64,000 nucleotides of DNA from Cystobacter fuscus DSM 2262 (lineage in GTDB: Bacteria > Myxococcota > Myxococcia > Myxococcales > Myxococcaceae). Of this stretch, positions 62,216 to 64,000 are shown one piece after another. Below the pieces are notes generated by a model that was given only the letters and a program-made list of their open reading frames with translations, ran no database searches and was not told the DNA's origin. Each line of letters begins with the position of its first letter. Within the stretch, counting starts at the first letter, position 1. The stretch covers positions 248,001-312,000 of the forward strand of contig NZ_ANAH02000005.1 in NCBI RefSeq assembly GCF_000335475.2, in the 5' to 3' direction. The position numbers were made by a program, and so were the translations under genes.

Positions 62216-63094
62216 TCAGCGGCCCGACGCCTGCGCGTCCACGGCGGCCAGCTCCTCCTTGCCGAGCTTCACCTCCGCGCCCACCAGGTTCTCCTCCAGG
62301 TGCTTCACGGAGGAGGTGCCGGGGATGGGCAGCATCACCGGCGAGCGCGCCAGCAGCCAGGCGAGGGCGATCTGCGAGGGGGTCGCGTTGTGTTTCCTCG
62401 CCACGGAGTCGAGCGCGCTCCCCGGCTTCGCCAGGCCGCCCGTCGCCAGCGGGAACCAGGGGATGAAGCCCAGGTTCTCCTTCTCGCAGTAGTCCAGCAC
62501 CTTCTCGTGCACGCGGTCGACCAGGTTGTAGCGGTTCTGCACCGACACGATGTCCACCACCGCGCGCGCCCGCTGGATCTGCTCCACCGACACCTCCGAC
62601 AGGCCGATGTGGCGGATCTTCCCCTCCTTCTGCAGCGCCTTCAGCTCGCCCAGCGACTCCTCCACCGGCACCTTCGGGTCGATGCGGTGCAACTGGTACA
62701 GGTCGATGCGCTCCAGCTTCAGCCGGCGCAGCGACAGCTCCAGTTCCTGGCGCAGGTACTTCGGCGCGCCCACCGGGTGCCACTCGTTGGGCCCCGTGCG
62801 CACCAGGCCCGCCTTGGTCGCCACCACCACGCCCTTGGCGTACGGGTGCAGGGCCTCCGCGATGATCTCCTCGCTGTAGTAGGGGCCGTAGGAGTTCGCC
62901 GTGTCGATGAAGTTCACCCCCAGTTCCAGCGCGCGGCGCAACACGCGCACCGCCTCCGCACGGTCCTTGGGCGGACCCCAGATGCCAGGGCCGGTGAGCT
63001 GCATGGCGCCGTAGCCCAGACGATGGATGGGCAGGTCGCCGCCCAGCTTGAAAGTGCCACTCTTCTCCGCGGGGCGCGATGAGGTGCTGCTCAT
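62216..63094 (-). CDS. Aldo/keto reductase
   Basis: NADPH-dependent oxidoreductase of 292 residues with the AKR tetrad: Asp and Tyr in [11 protein letters not shown], Lys in VVVATKAGL, His in LYQLHRID. The C-terminal cofactor segment is [15 protein letters not shown]. The sequence resembles the YajO/PdxI-like group. The ATG at 63094 follows GGAGG. Substrate unknown; no partner gene is adjacent. Confidence 0.9.
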   Translation of the reverse strand: MSSTSSRPAEKSGTFKLGGDLPIHRLGYGAMQLTGPGIWGPPKDRAEAVRVLRRALELGVNFIDTANSYGPYYSEEIIAEALHPYAKGVVVATKAGLVRTGPNEWHPVGAPKYLRQELELSLRRLKLERIDLYQLHRIDPKVPVEESLGELKALQKEGKIRHIGLSEVSVEQIQRARAVVDIVSVQNRYNLVDRVHEKVLDYCEKENLGFIPWFPLATGGLAKPGSALDSVARKHNATPSQIALAWLLARSPVMLPIPGTSSVKHLEENLVGAEVKLGKEELAAVDAQASGR

Positions 63095-63125
63095 GGGTTC
63101 TTCCTCCGTGCTGTGCATGTCCGAA

Positions 63126-63147
63126 CAGATGCATATGCAGCAGATGC
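63126..63147 (-). promoter_or_regulatory. Palindrome flanked by direct repeats upstream of the AKR gene
   Basis: A perfect 10-bp palindrome TGCATATGCA (63130-63139) lies between two CAGATGC copies, 36 bases before the AKR start. It is a plausible repressor site. Confidence 0.35.
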
Positions 63148-63367
63148 GTTTCGGAGCGGGACGCACGGGAGTGCCCAGCCAGGGGGTGGCCGCGAATGCC
63201 CGGTGGGCACGGCCAGGCCCACTGGCTCCGTGGCACGATTCGGGCGGCGCTGAGCCCGCCGCCCGGGCCCCACCTCACCGAAGGGCCACCGCGAGACCTG
63301 ATGGGGCGGTGGGCGGACAAACGGGCCGGGAGGGACCCACCTCGACCCCTCCCAGCCACGGGCTCCC

Positions 63368-64000
63368 TCAGTTGACCGTGCAGGTCAGGGTGGGCGCGGT
63401 GTTGGCACCGGAATATGCCGCCTGGAAGCCGAAGGTCGTGCTGCTCCCCGGCTGGAGGACACCGTTGTAGTTCATGTTCCGCGCCGTGGCGCTCGCGCCG
63501 GATTGGGTCGACGTGGCGTTCCACATGTTGGTGATCTGCTGGTTGCCACCGAAGGTCCAGCTGACCGTCCAGCCCTTGGTCGCGGTGAGCCCGGTGTTCG
63601 TCACCGTCACGGAGGCGCCGAAGCCAGAGCCCCACTCGCTATCGAACTGGTAGGTCGCCGTGCAGCCGCCGGTTCCTCCCCCGGAGGACTGGGTCGTCGC
63701 GGAAGCCGTGTTGGACGCCTCGCTCACGTTCCCAGCGGCATCACGCGCATACACCTTGTAGCTGTAAGCCGTGTTCGCCGACAGCCCCGTGTCCGTGTAC
63801 GTCAGCGTGCCGCCGGGGAGCGTCGCCACTCGGGAGGACCCGCGGTAGACATCGTAACCAGTCACCGCGACGTTGTCCGTCGAGGCGCCCCACGCGAGCG
63901 ACACGCTGTTCGTCGTCGAGCCTGTCGCCGCCAGGTTGCCGGGCGCGGTCGGGCGCTGCGTGTCGCCACCACCGCCCCCGAAAACCGAGGCCTCGACGGA
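63368..64000 (-). CDS. Secreted protein with FN3 and CBM2 domains (3' end only)
   Basis: Partial gene: the frame runs off the right edge, so only the last 210 residues are visible. A Gly-rich linker (FGGGGGD) is followed by a fibronectin type III domain (GYDVYRGSSRVATLPGG; TAYSYKVYARDAAGN) and a C-terminal family 2 carbohydrate-binding module (WGSGFGASVTVTNTG; GWTVSWTFGGNQQITNMWN; VLQPGSSTTFGF) ending in CTVN. This is the tail of an extracellular polysaccharide-degrading enzyme; the catalytic domain lies outside the window. Confidence 0.88.
   Translation of the reverse strand, partial: SVEASVFGGGGGDTQRPTAPGNLAATGSTTNSVSLAWGASTDNVAVTGYDVYRGSSRVATLPGGTLTYTDTGLSANTAYSYKVYARDAAGNVSEASNTASATTQSSGGGTGGCTATYQFDSEWGSGFGASVTVTNTGLTATKGWTVSWTFGGNQQITNMWNATSTQSGASATARNMNYNGVLQPGSSTTFGFQAAYSGANTAPTLTCTVN

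Noticed and set aside
1-64000. tRNA, rRNA, prophage or intact transposon
   Set aside because: I looked for T-loop-like motifs, integrases, phage structural genes and paired IS ends in the intergenic regions and found none beyond the decayed IS5-type remnant; a covariance-model scan would be needed to exclude small RNAs.

Overview
The window is a stretch of a GC-rich (roughly 68-70%) bacterial chromosome. It most likely comes from a myxobacterium of the Cystobacterineae group (Cystobacter, Archangium, Melittangium and relatives). The pointers are a Myxococcus-type sigma factor, several very large Ser/Thr kinases including one fused to a formylglycine-enzyme-like domain, an ADYC-family secreted protein, Cys-rich lipoproteins, TPR-CHAT proteins, and a P450/terpene-cyclase locus. 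This is a judgement from gene content; no rRNA or tRNA gene is present to confirm it.

Region 1 (0-19 kb) is mostly housekeeping. After an M23 peptidase, a long leftward run carries, in transcription order: a Crp-type regulator, a metallo-beta-lactamase-fold phosphodiesterase-like protein, accD, folC, an alpha/beta hydrolase, an AMIN-domain coiled-coil protein, lptD, a small XRE regulator, an Ig-like lipoprotein, a TetR regulator and an enoyl-CoA hydratase. Rightward from 13.6 kb come purM-purN (ATGA overlap), an N-end-rule aminoacyltransferase, a phytoene-desaturase-like flavoprotein, rpmB and murQ.

Region 2 (19.3-26.6 kb) is a tight six-gene operon closed by a clear hairpin: class III aminotransferase, aldehyde dehydrogenase, second class III aminotransferase, two subunits of a 3-oxoadipate-type CoA-transferase, and a PcaF-type thiolase. 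The end reactions of the beta-ketoadipate pathway are present without ring-cleavage genes. They are coupled to two transaminases and a semialdehyde dehydrogenase, which would suit breakdown of a six-carbon diamino acid such as beta-lysine.

Region 3 (26.6-48.7 kb) is an accessory zone with many broken genes. Intact genes include an unusual low-GC kinase, a serine hydrolase, a GH43 lipoprotein, a LysR/SnoaL/DUF1330 group, DUF1428, a sterol-desaturase-like enzyme, DUF1993, a Tat-exported amidase, a sigma factor divergent from a giant kinase, and an ADYC protein. Between them lie a 96-bp perfect direct repeat 5 kb apart, a truncated prnB-like gene, a histidine-kinase fragment, a thiolase fragment, a collapsed TPR-CHAT copy and a decayed IS5-type transposase.

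Region 4 (48.7-64 kb) holds a complete secreted TPR-CHAT protease-like protein, then a compact terpenoid locus (P450, terpene cyclase and glycosyltransferase on the minus strand, with a convergent SAM methyltransferase), a Cys-rich lipoprotein, a kinase-TPR receptor, an aldo/keto reductase, and the 3' end of a secreted FN3-CBM2 protein that runs off the window. The terpenoid locus and the diamine-to-3-oxoadipate operon are the best candidates for undescribed biology.
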